64,000 nt of DNA from Pseudomonas furukawaii (GTDB taxonomy: Bacteria; Pseudomonadota; Gammaproteobacteria; Pseudomonadales; Pseudomonadaceae). The DNA is taken from contig NZ_AP014862.1 of the NCBI RefSeq assembly GCF_002355475.1, positions 2,790,001 through 2,854,000 on the forward strand. The letters run 5' to 3'. The notes under the pieces were generated by a model. That model searched no databases. It saw only the letters and a program-made list of their open reading frames with translations, and was not told the origin of the DNA. Shown here one piece after another: positions 50,608 through 58,234 of this stretch (position 1 is its first letter; the number at the start of each line of letters is the position of its first letter). Position numbers and translations under genes: made by a program.

Positions 50608-51164
50608 CCAAGTCGGATGAGCGTCCCAATGTCCTCGAACACGTCTCGGAGAACGTCCGCCGGTTGCGGCGTGCGGCGGGGCTCAGTCAGGAAGCCCTGG
50701 CCAGCGCGGCGGGCGTGAGCCGGCGGATGCTGGTGGGGATCGAGGGGGGCGACGTGAACGTCAGCCTGGCGACCCTGGACCGCATCGCCGCCGCCCTGGG
50801 GGTGCTTTTCCCCGACCTGGTGCAGCGGCCCGATCGGCCCGACCGCTCGCGGATCGACGTGGTGGCCTGGGTGGGCGAGCGGCCCGGCAGCCGCGCGACC
50901 TTGCTGGCCAGTTCGGCCACCCGTCACGAAGTGGAGCTCTGGAGCTGGTCCCTGGCGCCGGGCGAGCGCTACACCGCCGAGCCGGACGCCGAAGGCTGGC
51001 GGGAGATGATCTACGTGATCGAGGGGCGGCTCAGCGTCTACCGGGGTGACCTGATGCAGGCGGTGGAGGCGGGGGATTTCCTCGTTTTCGGCAGCGACCA
51101 GCCCTACACCTACGCCAATGAAGGCGAGGCGCTGCTGCGGTTCGTTCGCAATGTCCTGACCTGA
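50592..51164 (+). CDS. XRE-cupin transcriptional regulator
   Basis: 190 aa. HTH-XRE domain (VSENVRRLRRAAGLSQEALA, SAAGVSRRMLVGIEGGDVNV, residues 17-75) and a C-terminal cupin (LAPGERYTAEPDAEGWREMI, VIEGRLSVYRGDLMQAVEAG, DFLVFGSDQPYTYAN). This architecture controls small-molecule metabolism or export; the cupin binds the effector. Divergent from the RhtA-like exporter, its likely target. Start options are ATG 50592 and ATG 50601. Confidence 0.85.
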   Translation: MSNMLPKSDERPNVLEHVSENVRRLRRAAGLSQEALASAAGVSRRMLVGIEGGDVNVSLATLDRIAAALGVLFPDLVQRPDRPDRSRIDVVAWVGERPGSRATLLASSATRHEVELWSWSLAPGERYTAEPDAEGWREMIYVIEGRLSVYRGDLMQAVEAGDFLVFGSDQPYTYANEGEALLRFVRNVLT

Positions 51165-51167
51165 GCC

Positions 51168-51626
51168 TCAGAGGTGGAGGCCGAGGTTCACCATCATCGC
51201 GGAGTTGCCCAGCAGCACCATTTCACCCCCCAGCCTGCCGACCTGGAGGCCTGCCGAGGGAATGATGGCCGGCGCTACGCCGAAGCGGTTGAGCGGGATC
51301 TTGTCCCGGTACTCCCCCCTGTAGCCCTGGATCAGGCCACCCGTGACCTTGAGGTAGAAGGGGTTTGAGTCGCTGTCGTAGCGCTTGCCGACATAGGCGT
51401 ACTGGCTGCGTTGGCGGAACGAGTTGCGGAAGGTCGCTCCGCCCGCCACCCGGCCATCCCCGGCCTGGTACTCGAGGCCGAGCAGGTCCTGGTTGTTGTT
51501 GTGGATCGGGTCCGGATGGAAGTGGCGGGTATAGACGCTGGTCTGCAGGTACCAGGCATCGTCGGCCTGGGCGAGGGTTGACGTCACTGCGACCAGGGCA
51601 AGGATCAGCGATAGGACGACTTTCAT
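51168..51626 (-). CDS. Small outer-membrane barrel, PagP-like
   Basis: 152 aa with a Sec signal (residues 1-21, ending LAQA). The mature 130 residues show alternating strands: WYLQTSVYTRHFH, GGATFRNSFRQRSQYAYVGK, YLKVTGGLIQGYRGEY and MVLLGNSAMMVNLGLHL at the end, enough for an eight-stranded barrel. It resembles the divergent Pseudomonas lipid A palmitoyltransferase group (often mislabelled as a glycerol-3-phosphate transporter), with candidate catalytic histidine in SVYTRHFH and Asp/Ser in YDSDS. Identification is from memory. It ends 3 bp from the convergent regulator stop. Confidence 0.5.
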   Translation of the reverse strand: MKVVLSLILALVAVTSTLAQADDAWYLQTSVYTRHFHPDPIHNNNQDLLGLEYQAGDGRVAGGATFRNSFRQRSQYAYVGKRYDSDSNPFYLKVTGGLIQGYRGEYRDKIPLNRFGVAPAIIPSAGLQVGRLGGEMVLLGNSAMMVNLGLHL

Positions 51627-51768
51627 GGTTCCGGCGCTCAGATAGGTAGGCTGTTTCCTACGATGCTTAGGATTTTCCTCCTAGGAACCTGAACGGCGAC
51701 TGTCAGTTTGCTGAACCGATTGAGCCCTTCGTCGGCCTGCCGAGCATCCCCGGCAGGGGGCAGCGCAC

Positions 51769-52107
51769 TCAGTCGTTGGCAGGCTCGTCCTCGTCTTCGC
51801 CAGCATCGCCGCCAAAGGCATCCAGGCAGCGCAGGCGATGCTCGCCATCAGCGCCTGCCAGCGTCCAGGTGCCGCTCTCGGCGTCGAAGCGCGCGCCCTG
51901 TACCGCCGCCTGGGTGAAGCGCCACTCGCGACGGGTCCGGCCGTCCATGCATTCCACCCGCAGCAGCAGGGCGTCGGGGTTACCCGGTTCGCCGGCGGCG
52001 AGGGCCTTGACCAGCGGCAGGTCCAGGCCGAAATGCCAGGCATGCAGGTCGTCGATTTCCAGCATGTCGGTGGCCTGGAGCGCGTCCAGCAGGGATTCGT
52101 GGGTCAT
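51769..52107 (-). CDS. Small Pseudomonas-type protein (possibly DUF5629)
   Basis: 112 aa from ATG 52107. THESLLDALQATDMLEIDDL, HAWHFGLDLPLVKALAAGEP and LLLRVECMDGRTRREWRFTQ suggest a small alpha/beta protein with acidic tail EDEDEPAND. No signal. It follows the fusion-protein gene by 52 bp and may be co-transcribed with it. I recall similar proteins named DUF5629, but this is not certain. Confidence 0.6.
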   Translation of the reverse strand: MTHESLLDALQATDMLEIDDLHAWHFGLDLPLVKALAAGEPGNPDALLLRVECMDGRTRREWRFTQAAVQGARFDAESGTWTLAGADGEHRLRCLDAFGGDAGEDEDEPAND

Positions 52108-52159
52108 GGGTTTTCCGTCCGTTGGTGTGGGGCGCGGCATGATACGCGAGGGCTGCCCC

Positions 52160-53260
52160 TCATTGCTCTTCCGGTCTTTCGAGGTACTGCTGGTTCTCGT
52201 CGCGGATGCGCTTGCCCTCCTCATCGTAGAGGAAGGGCAGGAACATGTAGCGACGCCCTCCGGTGACGGGCGTGGCCTCGTGCAGCAGCGAGCAGGAGAA
52301 CACCACCGCGCCGCCGGTGGGCGCGCTGTAGTGGCTGCGGCCGAACTCGGGGAAGCGCAGGTACCCGCCCTCGTACTCGCCACTGTTGAGGAACAGCGAC
52401 ACGGCGAAGCGGCGGTGGGCGGTGCCCTTGGTGGTGTTGTCGCGATGGGGGCGGAAATGCCCACCTTCCTCGGCGTCGTAGCAGGCCACCAGGTAGCGTT
52501 CCATTCGCGTGGCCTGGAACTGGAAGGCCTTGCGCAACTCCGGCACCAGCCGCGTGGTGATGCGGTGCATGCAATGCCGGCGCAGCTCGGGGTCGTCGAG
52601 GGCGCAGTCGCGGCGTTGCTTGTGATCGTGATGGATGACCTGCACCGTCTTGCCGTCCTTTTCGACCATGTAGCCCGACTCGGTGCCGCCCTGGCGCTCG
52701 TAGTAGTCGATCAGGGCCTTGCACAGGCCCGGCTCGAAGATGCGTGGCACCACCAGCACCGGAGCCTGGGGCTGGGCGTAGTTGGGCTGCGGCATGGGCT
52801 CCTGGGCATCCAGCAGCTCGATCAGGCGAGCCACGTGCCCCTCACCGCCGGGCGCGATGGGCACCACCGAGATGACCCGCAGCCGCAGGTCCAGCAGGTA
52901 GCTCATCTGCCGGATGGCGCCATTGGGCTGCTGTGCGCCGTAGAGGGTGCAGATGCTGCGGTCGAAGTCCCAGAAGAAGCGCAGCCCCGGTAGCAGGTCC
53001 ACAAGCCGTTGCCGTTCCCGGTCGCGCGGGTCGACGCTGACGCCGAAGAAGCTGGCGCGGTCGTCGTCGAAGGCATCGCGGCGGGCGAGCAGGTCGTCGA
53101 GGACCCGCGCGGCGGAAGGGTCGGAGGATGAGCCGAGGAAGGTCAGGACGATGTAGCGCCCCGCTGCGGTATCGAAGGTGAAGCGGTCGCGGCTGGGGGT
53201 GCTGCTGGTGAACCAGGGCACCGCCACTCCCGGCTCCAGCGGTGAGATGGGCTGGGTCAT
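52160..53260 (-). CDS. Peroxiredoxin-like / prolyl-4-hydroxylase-type fusion
   Basis: 366 aa, two domains. Residues 1-150 follow the thioredoxin/AhpC-TSA plan (PGVAVPWFTSSTPSRDRFTF, RYIVLTFLGSSSDPSAARVL, ASFFGVSVDPRDR, GLRFFWDFDRSICTLYGA), but the peroxidatic cysteine position after the first strand is replaced by GSSSDPS, so no peroxidase activity is expected. Residues 165-355 form a 2-oxoglutarate/Fe(II) oxygenase with metal ligands in GHFRPHRDN (H-X-D; HRD), SLLHEATPV (distal H) and the 2-oxoglutarate arginine in GGRRYMF. It may hydroxylate a protein side chain. No signal. Confidence 0.8.
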   Translation of the reverse strand: MTQPISPLEPGVAVPWFTSSTPSRDRFTFDTAAGRYIVLTFLGSSSDPSAARVLDDLLARRDAFDDDRASFFGVSVDPRDRERQRLVDLLPGLRFFWDFDRSICTLYGAQQPNGAIRQMSYLLDLRLRVISVVPIAPGGEGHVARLIELLDAQEPMPQPNYAQPQAPVLVVPRIFEPGLCKALIDYYERQGGTESGYMVEKDGKTVQVIHHDHKQRRDCALDDPELRRHCMHRITTRLVPELRKAFQFQATRMERYLVACYDAEEGGHFRPHRDNTTKGTAHRRFAVSLFLNSGEYEGGYLRFPEFGRSHYSAPTGGAVVFSCSLLHEATPVTGGRRYMFLPFLYDEEGKRIRDENQQYLERPEEQ

Positions 53261-53378
53261 GGTTGCCTCCTTTGCCTTGGTCTCAACCTAGACCAGGCGG
53301 CGGGAGCTTGCCTCGCCAGGCGCCGGATGCCGCTTTCGGGCGTCCGAACGGTCCCCGTGAAGGCCCGGGACCTTCGCT

Positions 53379-53414
53379 GAAGCGGCCCCGTCCCACCTTG
53401 GGACGGAGCGCTTC
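53379..53414. terminator. Hairpin after the DUF2790 gene
   Basis: CGTCCCA/TGGGACG (53389-53395 with 53399-53405) inside GAAGCG/CGCTTC (53379-53384 with 53409-53414) makes a two-part stem 12 bp past the DUF2790 stop on the minus strand. T-run lacking. Confidence 0.45.
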
Positions 53415-53425
53415 GGGGGTATGCC

Positions 53426-53683
53426 TCAGTAGTCGTTCTTGCAGCCGGTGCCCCAGACCAGGTACTCGATGGTGCGCTCCTGCATCTGGCTGTCCTCGTA
53501 GGTCATGCGCGCGGGTCCGACGCCACAGAAGGTGGACAGGTCGGTCATCTGCACCACGCGGGCGATGTCCAGGTGGACGCCGTACTGGTACTCGGTGACG
53601 GGTTGTGTCGCCTGGTCGGTACTGGCGGCCAGGGCGGCGCTGGAGGCGAGGCTCATGCTCAAGGCGACGACAAGGGTCTTCAT
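53426..53683 (-). CDS. DUF2790 periplasmic protein
   Basis: 85 aa. Signal peptide MKTLVVALSMSLASSAALAA, then VTEYQYGVHLDIARVVQMTD and ARMTYEDSQMQERTIEYLVW, the DUF2790 core found in many small exported Pseudomonas proteins. Two cysteines (TFCG, TGCK) may form a disulfide. Some relatives respond to copper or oxidative stress. It lies 46 bp downstream of the cytochrome b561 gene in the same direction and might belong to that unit. Confidence 0.8.
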   Translation of the reverse strand: MKTLVVALSMSLASSAALAASTDQATQPVTEYQYGVHLDIARVVQMTDLSTFCGVGPARMTYEDSQMQERTIEYLVWGTGCKNDY

Positions 53684-53729
53684 GGTGCTTTCTCCTGCTG
53701 GAGAGGTGAGGTTGCGGGACATCCCGCGC

Positions 53730-54290
53730 CTACTGACCGTCCGGTGCCGGGCGGATGCCCCGGCCGGTGGTCATGCTCGATAGCACGCCATCCCGGAGGA
53801 TGAGTGCGTGATGGAGGGCCGCCGCCAGGTGCGCCAGGATGCCGGCGAAAAGCAGGTACGCCAGTACAGTGTGGGCCAGGCGCAGCCACCCATGGAGGTC
53901 GGCGTCCCGTGGGGCGATGGGCGGCATCACCAGGCTGCCGTTGAGTACCACGGGGTTGCCGGCCGCCGACTGCATGGCCCAGCCCACCAGGGGCAGGGCG
54001 ATCATCAGGCCGTAGAGCAGCAGGTGGGAAAGGCCGGCGAGGCGGCGTTGCCAGCGCGGCATGCTGGCCGGCAGCGCCGGCACCGGGCGGGCCAGGCGAA
54101 CGATGAGCCGCAGCACCGCCAGGGCCAGCAGGATCAGGCCCAGGGGCTTGTGCAGGGCGACCAGGACGCTGTGGCGGGGCGACAGGTCCGTCACCATGCT
54201 GACGCCGATGAACAGCATGGCCAGCAGGCCCGCCGCCATCAGCCAATGGATCGCCCGCAACAAGGGGGAGAAGTGGGTCGCTTTACTCAT
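53730..54290 (-). CDS. Cytochrome b561-family membrane protein
   Basis: 186 aa with four TM helices. Heme-ligand histidines: SPLLRAIHWLMA (TM1), VALHKPLGLILL (TM2), DLHGWLRLAHTVLAYLL (TM4 region). It is a quinol-linked electron carrier in the inner membrane. The ATG overlaps the stop of the SrpA-like catalase gene by 8 bp, so both are translated together; it presumably reduces the membrane-tethered peroxidase. Confidence 0.87.
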   Translation of the reverse strand: MSKATHFSPLLRAIHWLMAAGLLAMLFIGVSMVTDLSPRHSVLVALHKPLGLILLALAVLRLIVRLARPVPALPASMPRWQRRLAGLSHLLLYGLMIALPLVGWAMQSAAGNPVVLNGSLVMPPIAPRDADLHGWLRLAHTVLAYLLFAGILAHLAAALHHALILRDGVLSSMTTGRGIRPAPDGQ

Positions 54291-55344
54291 GGCGGGACTC
54301 CTTGGCCGGAGCAGGGGCGCCCTCATGGGTACGCCGGTTGTAGGAAACCGCATAGGCGGCGGAGCGGGCGGCCAGCAGCGGGTCGTCGGAGGCCTCGATG
54401 CCGTCCGGCAGCACCAGCGGGTCGAAGTTGATGTCACGGCAGGCGCCCTGGTCCTGAGCCTCGGCGCGCTCCACCACGAGGGTGCCGGCGTCCACCTGGC
54501 GGCGCTCGGCGGGCCACTGGCGGGTCGCGTCGTCGGTGGGGTCGCCGGCTTCGGCCAGGGTCAGCATCAGGTGCCAGCGAAGCGGGCCTTCGGCCAGCCG
54601 GCGCTGGAGGTCCCGGGAGAGGAAATCCGGGTCCTGTCCCGCCTCGCCCAGCGGCGCGAAGGGCGCTTCAGGTTGGATGCTCCAGCGCACGTAGCGCTGC
54701 TCGCCCGCCGCATTGACCAGGCGGAACGCGTTGATGCCGTGATAGGGAATGTTGGCGAAGCTGTCGCTGGGCACGGCCTTGGCCGACCAGGCGCGGAAGG
54801 CGGCGGTTTCCGGGTGGGCGGCGAAGAAGGCCTGCATCTTCGCCGGGTCCGGCTTGCCGGTGGCCGGGTCGGGGCGGGCCGCCAGCACCTGCTCGTAGAA
54901 CGCCTCCGGTGTCGCCACCGCCAGTACCGGCGGCGTGTTCATCGCCGTCCGCCACTGTTCGCCGTTCGGCAACTGGAACTGCAGGGCCATGCTGCGGGTG
55001 GCGACGGCGGCGTCCGGCGCGTGGGGATTGCTGCCGCCAATGGCCAGCCGGCCGATCACGGCCGTCCGTCCCGGCGCGAAGACGCCGGCACGCGACAAGC
55101 CCTGGGCCTGCCCGTTGCTCTCGAAATAGCCGGCGATGCAGATGCCCTTGGCGTGGTTCTTGCGATAACCGGGGAAGGTGCCCGCATTGGCCTCGAAGGC
55201 ATCGATGATGTGCTGCGGCGTCAGGCGTTGCGGGCCGATCCAGCCGCCGGCATAGGCGAAGGCCGCGGCCAGTCCGCCGATGGTCAGGCCGATGATCGCG
55301 AGCCGTACCGCGCGATCCAGCCCCCTGGGTGTTGCCTCGTTCAT
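54283..55344 (-). CDS. SrpA-like catalase-family peroxidase
   Basis: 353 aa. One TM segment (residues about 14-32) then a heme domain with the distal histidine in FPGYRKNHAKGICIAGYF, the asparagine region around FANIPYHGINAF and the proximal tyrosine in RSAAYAVSYNRR. It is shorter than true catalases and most likely a periplasmic peroxidase. The operon is read from an ECF-type promoter (55386-55411) shared back-to-back with the sigma-factor gene. Confidence 0.87.
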   Translation of the reverse strand: MNEATPRGLDRAVRLAIIGLTIGGLAAAFAYAGGWIGPQRLTPQHIIDAFEANAGTFPGYRKNHAKGICIAGYFESNGQAQGLSRAGVFAPGRTAVIGRLAIGGSNPHAPDAAVATRSMALQFQLPNGEQWRTAMNTPPVLAVATPEAFYEQVLAARPDPATGKPDPAKMQAFFAAHPETAAFRAWSAKAVPSDSFANIPYHGINAFRLVNAAGEQRYVRWSIQPEAPFAPLGEAGQDPDFLSRDLQRRLAEGPLRWHLMLTLAEAGDPTDDATRQWPAERRQVDAGTLVVERAEAQDQGACRDINFDPLVLPDGIEASDDPLLAARSAAYAVSYNRRTHEGAPAPAKESRHE

Positions 55345-55385
55345 GGGATACTCCCGGGCGTCGTGCCCTTGTTCATGAGCCGGTG

Positions 55386-55411
55386 TGACGGGGCCCGAGG
55401 GGATTTATTCC
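55386..55411 (-). promoter_or_regulatory. ECF-type promoter of the catalase-cytochrome b561 operon
   Basis: Minus-strand -35 GGAAT (55411-55407), 16 nt, then -10 CGTCA (55390-55386). It lies 42 bp upstream of the catalase start. Its -35 is the mirror of the plus-strand one. Confidence 0.65.
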
Positions 55412-55425
55412 CGACCGGGAATAAA
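55404..55425. promoter_or_regulatory. Palindrome formed by two opposed ECF -35 elements
   Basis: TTTATTCCC (55404-55412) and GGGAATAAA (55417-55425) form a perfect 9-bp inverted repeat with a 4-bp centre. Each half is the -35 region of one of two diverging promoters. Confidence 0.75.
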
Positions 55426-55443
55426 ATCCTTCCTGGTGCGTCT
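55418..55443 (+). promoter_or_regulatory. ECF-type promoter of the sigma/anti-sigma operon
   Basis: Plus-strand -35 GGAAT (55418-55422), 16 nt, then -10 CGTCT (55439-55443). It lies 40 bp before the sigma-factor ATG and suggests autoregulation. Confidence 0.65.
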
Positions 55444-55482
55444 CCCTCTGCATCCCGGACTGACGAGACACACGAACGGACC

Positions 55483-55989
55483 ATGAACATGATCGATGAC
55501 GCGGAACTGCGCGCCTTGTTACAGCGGCTGCGACGATTCGCGCTCTGGCTGACCCGCAATTCCGCCACCGCCGATGACCTGGTGCAGTCGACCCTGGAGC
55601 GCGCGCTGAGTCGCTGGAGCGGGAAACGTGAGGGCGATCTGCGCGCCTGGCTGTTTTCCATCCTCTATCGGCAATTCCTCGATGGGGAGCGCAAGGCGCG
55701 GCGTCATGCGCGCTTTCTGGCGTTCTTCGGTGGGCGGGAGGAGGAAGTCCCCTCGACCGAGGAGCGGGTGATGAACCAGTCGACCCTCGAGGCCTTTTCC
55801 CGGTTGTCGGCGGAGCAGCGCGCCTTGCTGGTGCTGGTCAGCGTGGAGGGGCTCAGTTACAAGGAGGCCGCCGAGGCCCTCGACATTCCCATCGGCACCG
55901 TGATGTCCAGGCTCTCCCGGGCGCGCAAGGCGCTGCGGGAGCTGGCCGAGGGCGAGATGTCCAACCCCCGTTTACGGGTACTGAAATGA
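55483..55989 (+). CDS. ECF RNA polymerase sigma factor
   Basis: 168 aa. Sigma-2 region ALWLTRNSATADDLVQSTLE and WLFSILYRQFLDGERKARRH; sigma-4 region FSRLSAEQRALLVLVSVEGL, SYKEAAEALDIPIGTVMSRL. The overall size and layout are those of RpoE-like ECF factors. It overlaps the anti-sigma gene by 4 bp (ATGA) and probably turns on itself and the divergent catalase operon. Inducer likely oxidative, from the targets. Confidence 0.9.
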   Translation: MNMIDDAELRALLQRLRRFALWLTRNSATADDLVQSTLERALSRWSGKREGDLRAWLFSILYRQFLDGERKARRHARFLAFFGGREEEVPSTEERVMNQSTLEAFSRLSAEQRALLVLVSVEGLSYKEAAEALDIPIGTVMSRLSRARKALRELAEGEMSNPRLRVLK

Positions 55990-56729
55990 ACGCATTCGAT
56001 CCCAGCGAAGACGACCTGCACGCCTACCTCGATGGCCAGTTGAGCGCCGAGCAGTGCCAGGCGGTGGAGGCCTACCTGGCCGCCAATCCGGAGGTGGCCG
56101 CCCAGGTGGAAGCCTGGCGGCGCGACGCCCAGTCGCTGCGCGCGGCGCTGGCCAACCCGGGCCTGGCGCCCAATCCGCGCCTGGACCCGGCCGCGATCCG
56201 GGCCTCGCTTCGGGCGCGCAGGAACCGGCGCCTGGCCCTGGCCGCGTCCTTCGTGATCGCCCTTGGCGTGGGCGGCCTGGGGGGCTGGCAGGCCCGTGAC
56301 ATCAGCCTGCTGGCGGCCAATCCGCCCATGCAGGATGCCCTCCAGGCCCATCGCCTGTTCGCGTCGAATCCGGTGGTGGATGTGGCGGCGCGCCAGCCGG
56401 CGGAGCTCCAGGCCTGGCTCGACCAGCGCTTCAGCCATGCGGCACGGATTCCCGATCTCAGCCCCTATGGCTTCGTGCCGGTGGGCGGGCGCTGGCTGGT
56501 GACGGAGCAGGGTGCCGCCGCGCTGTTGCTGTTCGAGGATGGCCAGGGCCAGCGGGTCAGCCTCTACCTGCGGGCGCCGGGCTCGCTCTATCCGAACATG
56601 CGCAACGGCAAGCGCCGGGAGGGCGAGCTGGAGGCGCGCTACTGGTCCCGCGACGGCTACAACTACGCGCTGGTCAGCCGCGAGGGCGATCCCCGCGCCG
56701 ACGAGCTGGGACGGGCGCTGGCGTTCTAG
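55986..56729 (+). CDS. Membrane anti-sigma factor
   Basis: 247 aa. N-terminal cytoplasmic anti-sigma domain (DLHAYLDGQLSAEQCQAVEA, YLAANPEVAAQVEAW), one TM segment (LALAASFVIALGVGGLGGW, residues about 80-98) and a periplasmic domain of about 140 residues containing YGFVPVGGRWLVTEQGAAAL. The zinc-binding HX3CX2C pattern is not complete, only one cysteine being present, so it is a non-zinc member. Start overlaps the sigma-factor stop. Confidence 0.85.
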   Translation: MNAFDPSEDDLHAYLDGQLSAEQCQAVEAYLAANPEVAAQVEAWRRDAQSLRAALANPGLAPNPRLDPAAIRASLRARRNRRLALAASFVIALGVGGLGGWQARDISLLAANPPMQDALQAHRLFASNPVVDVAARQPAELQAWLDQRFSHAARIPDLSPYGFVPVGGRWLVTEQGAAALLLFEDGQGQRVSLYLRAPGSLYPNMRNGKRREGELEARYWSRDGYNYALVSREGDPRADELGRALAF

Positions 56730-56735
56730 CCCGGG

Positions 56736-57617
56736 CTACCAGTCCAGCCTGAGCGCGCTTTCGAAGGCGCGGGGCAAGCCGCTGAGGGGGTCGTCGAAGG
56801 CGAGGCTGCGGGCCAGCAGCTTGAGTGGGCGCCGATAGTCGTCGGCGCCGCCCTTGTCGGTCAGTTCGGGGTAGAAGCCGTCATTGCAGATGGGCGCGCC
56901 CAGGGCTGCCAGATGGACCCGGAGCTGATGCTGCTTGCCGGTGATGGGGTAGAGGTCGTAGCGCCAGAACTCGCCGTTCCGCTCCAGCACCTCCAGGCGG
57001 GTGCGGGAGTTGGGTTCGCCAGGCACTTCCTGCATGCGGAAGAAGGGTTCGCCCTTGGCGATCCGGGTTTCCCGCAGCAGGGGGAACCGCAGGTCCGGCA
57101 GGGCCGGGGCGATGGCTTCGTAGCGCTTGTGGATGCGGCGGTCGCGGAACAGTTCGTGGTAGGCGTTGCGGCTGGCGGGATTGGCGGAGAACAGCACCAG
57201 CCCGGCGGTGTGGCGGTCGATGCGGTGCAGGGGCACCAGGTGGGGGTTGCCCAGGCGACGGGTGAGGCGCGCCTGGAGCGTCTCCTCCACGTACTCGCCG
57301 GCGGGCATCACCGGCAGGAAGTGGGGCTTGTCGGCCACCACCAGGTGTTCGTCCGCATGGAGCACCGTCTCGACGAAGGGAATCGCCTTCTCACCCTTCA
57401 CTTCCCGGTAATAGTGGACCCGCAGCGCCACCTGGTAAGGGTGCCCGGGGCCCAGCCGGTTGCCCTGGCCATCGGTCACCTTGCCGTTCTCCATGCGCTC
57501 CAGCCAGGTCTCGCGGGAGATGGCCGGGAACCGCTCGCACAGGCAGTCGAGGACGGTGCGCCACGGACCCTGGGGAAGGTGCAGGATGCTGGGGCGGATG
57601 CTGGGGGACTGGGACAT
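56736..57617 (-). CDS. RluA-family RNA pseudouridine synthase
   Basis: 293 aa. Catalytic aspartate in LVPLHRIDRHTAGLVLFS and KPHFLPVMPAG, RIHKRYEAI, RYDLYPITGKQHQLRVHLAA are family blocks. An N-terminal part (RTVLDCLCERFPAISRETWL) resembles an S4-like domain. The RNA target (rRNA or tRNA position) cannot be told. ATG 57617 (MSQSPS) chosen over 57650. Ends 6 bp from the convergent anti-sigma stop. Confidence 0.87.
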   Translation of the reverse strand: MSQSPSIRPSILHLPQGPWRTVLDCLCERFPAISRETWLERMENGKVTDGQGNRLGPGHPYQVALRVHYYREVKGEKAIPFVETVLHADEHLVVADKPHFLPVMPAGEYVEETLQARLTRRLGNPHLVPLHRIDRHTAGLVLFSANPASRNAYHELFRDRRIHKRYEAIAPALPDLRFPLLRETRIAKGEPFFRMQEVPGEPNSRTRLEVLERNGEFWRYDLYPITGKQHQLRVHLAALGAPICNDGFYPELTDKGGADDYRRPLKLLARSLAFDDPLSGLPRAFESALRLDW

Positions 57618-57788
57618 GGAGTGTTTCGGCGCGTTTCTCGGGCGGGGCATTAGGCCGCAGCGACCTGACCGGAGTCAAAGGCAGAGGATAGAATGCACCG
57701 TCGCGCGCCGGGCGGGCAGGAGCCCCGCCACGACGAATGCGTCGTTGCAGGCGCGCGCCAGGATATTCGATCAGAAGAGGACCGATGT

Positions 57789-58136
57789 ATGCATTTCAAG
57801 CCCGTTTCCCTCAGTCTCGCCCTGGCCGGCCTGCTCCTGGCCGGTTGCAGCTCTACCGACAAGGCGACTGAGCCCAAGGCCGCCGCGCCTGCCACCGAGT
57901 CGTCCTCCAGCGCCGCCGCCCCGTCGTTCACCGGCAGCTGCGATTCCTCCGCGGTCGCCTCCTTCGTCGGCAAGAAAGCCGACGGTGCGCTGGTGGAACA
58001 GGCCCAGCGCCAGTCCGGCGCGGAAACCGCCCGTGTCCTGCGCCCGCACCAGCCGGTCACCATGGAATACAACTCCCGCCGCCTGAACATCGATGTCGAC
58101 GACGCCGGTGTGGTCAAGCAGCTCAGCTGCGGCTAG
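57789..58136 (+). CDS. I78-type peptidase-inhibitor lipoprotein
   Basis: 115 aa. Type II signal with lipobox LLLAGC (Cys20), a Ser/Ala-rich linker (residues 23-48) and a C-terminal domain with SAVASFVGKKADGALVEQAQ and VLRPHQPVTMEYNSRRLNID, matching the I78 elastase-inhibitor family. The two remaining cysteines (GSCDSS and LSCG) would pair. Likely an outer-membrane tethered periplasmic protein. Confidence 0.8.
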   Translation: MHFKPVSLSLALAGLLLAGCSSTDKATEPKAAAPATESSSSAAAPSFTGSCDSSAVASFVGKKADGALVEQAQRQSGAETARVLRPHQPVTMEYNSRRLNIDVDDAGVVKQLSCG

Positions 58137-58143
58137 TGAACCC

Positions 58144-58195
58144 CGGGCATCAGGGGATGCCCGCCTTCGGGTGGACCCGGCGTCGCCGGTCCACC
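58144..58195. terminator. Two tandem hairpins between convergent genes
   Basis: CGGGCATC/GATGCCCG (58144-58151 with 58156-58163) and GGTGGACC/GGTCCACC (58170-58177 with 58188-58195) lie between the I78 lipoprotein stop and the alanine dehydrogenase stop. Neither has a T-run. The second has the look of a dispersed Pseudomonas repeat. Confidence 0.5.
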
Positions 58196-58234
58196 ATTGG
58201 AGTCCCAGCCCTCGGGCGAGGACAGGCAAGGGGC

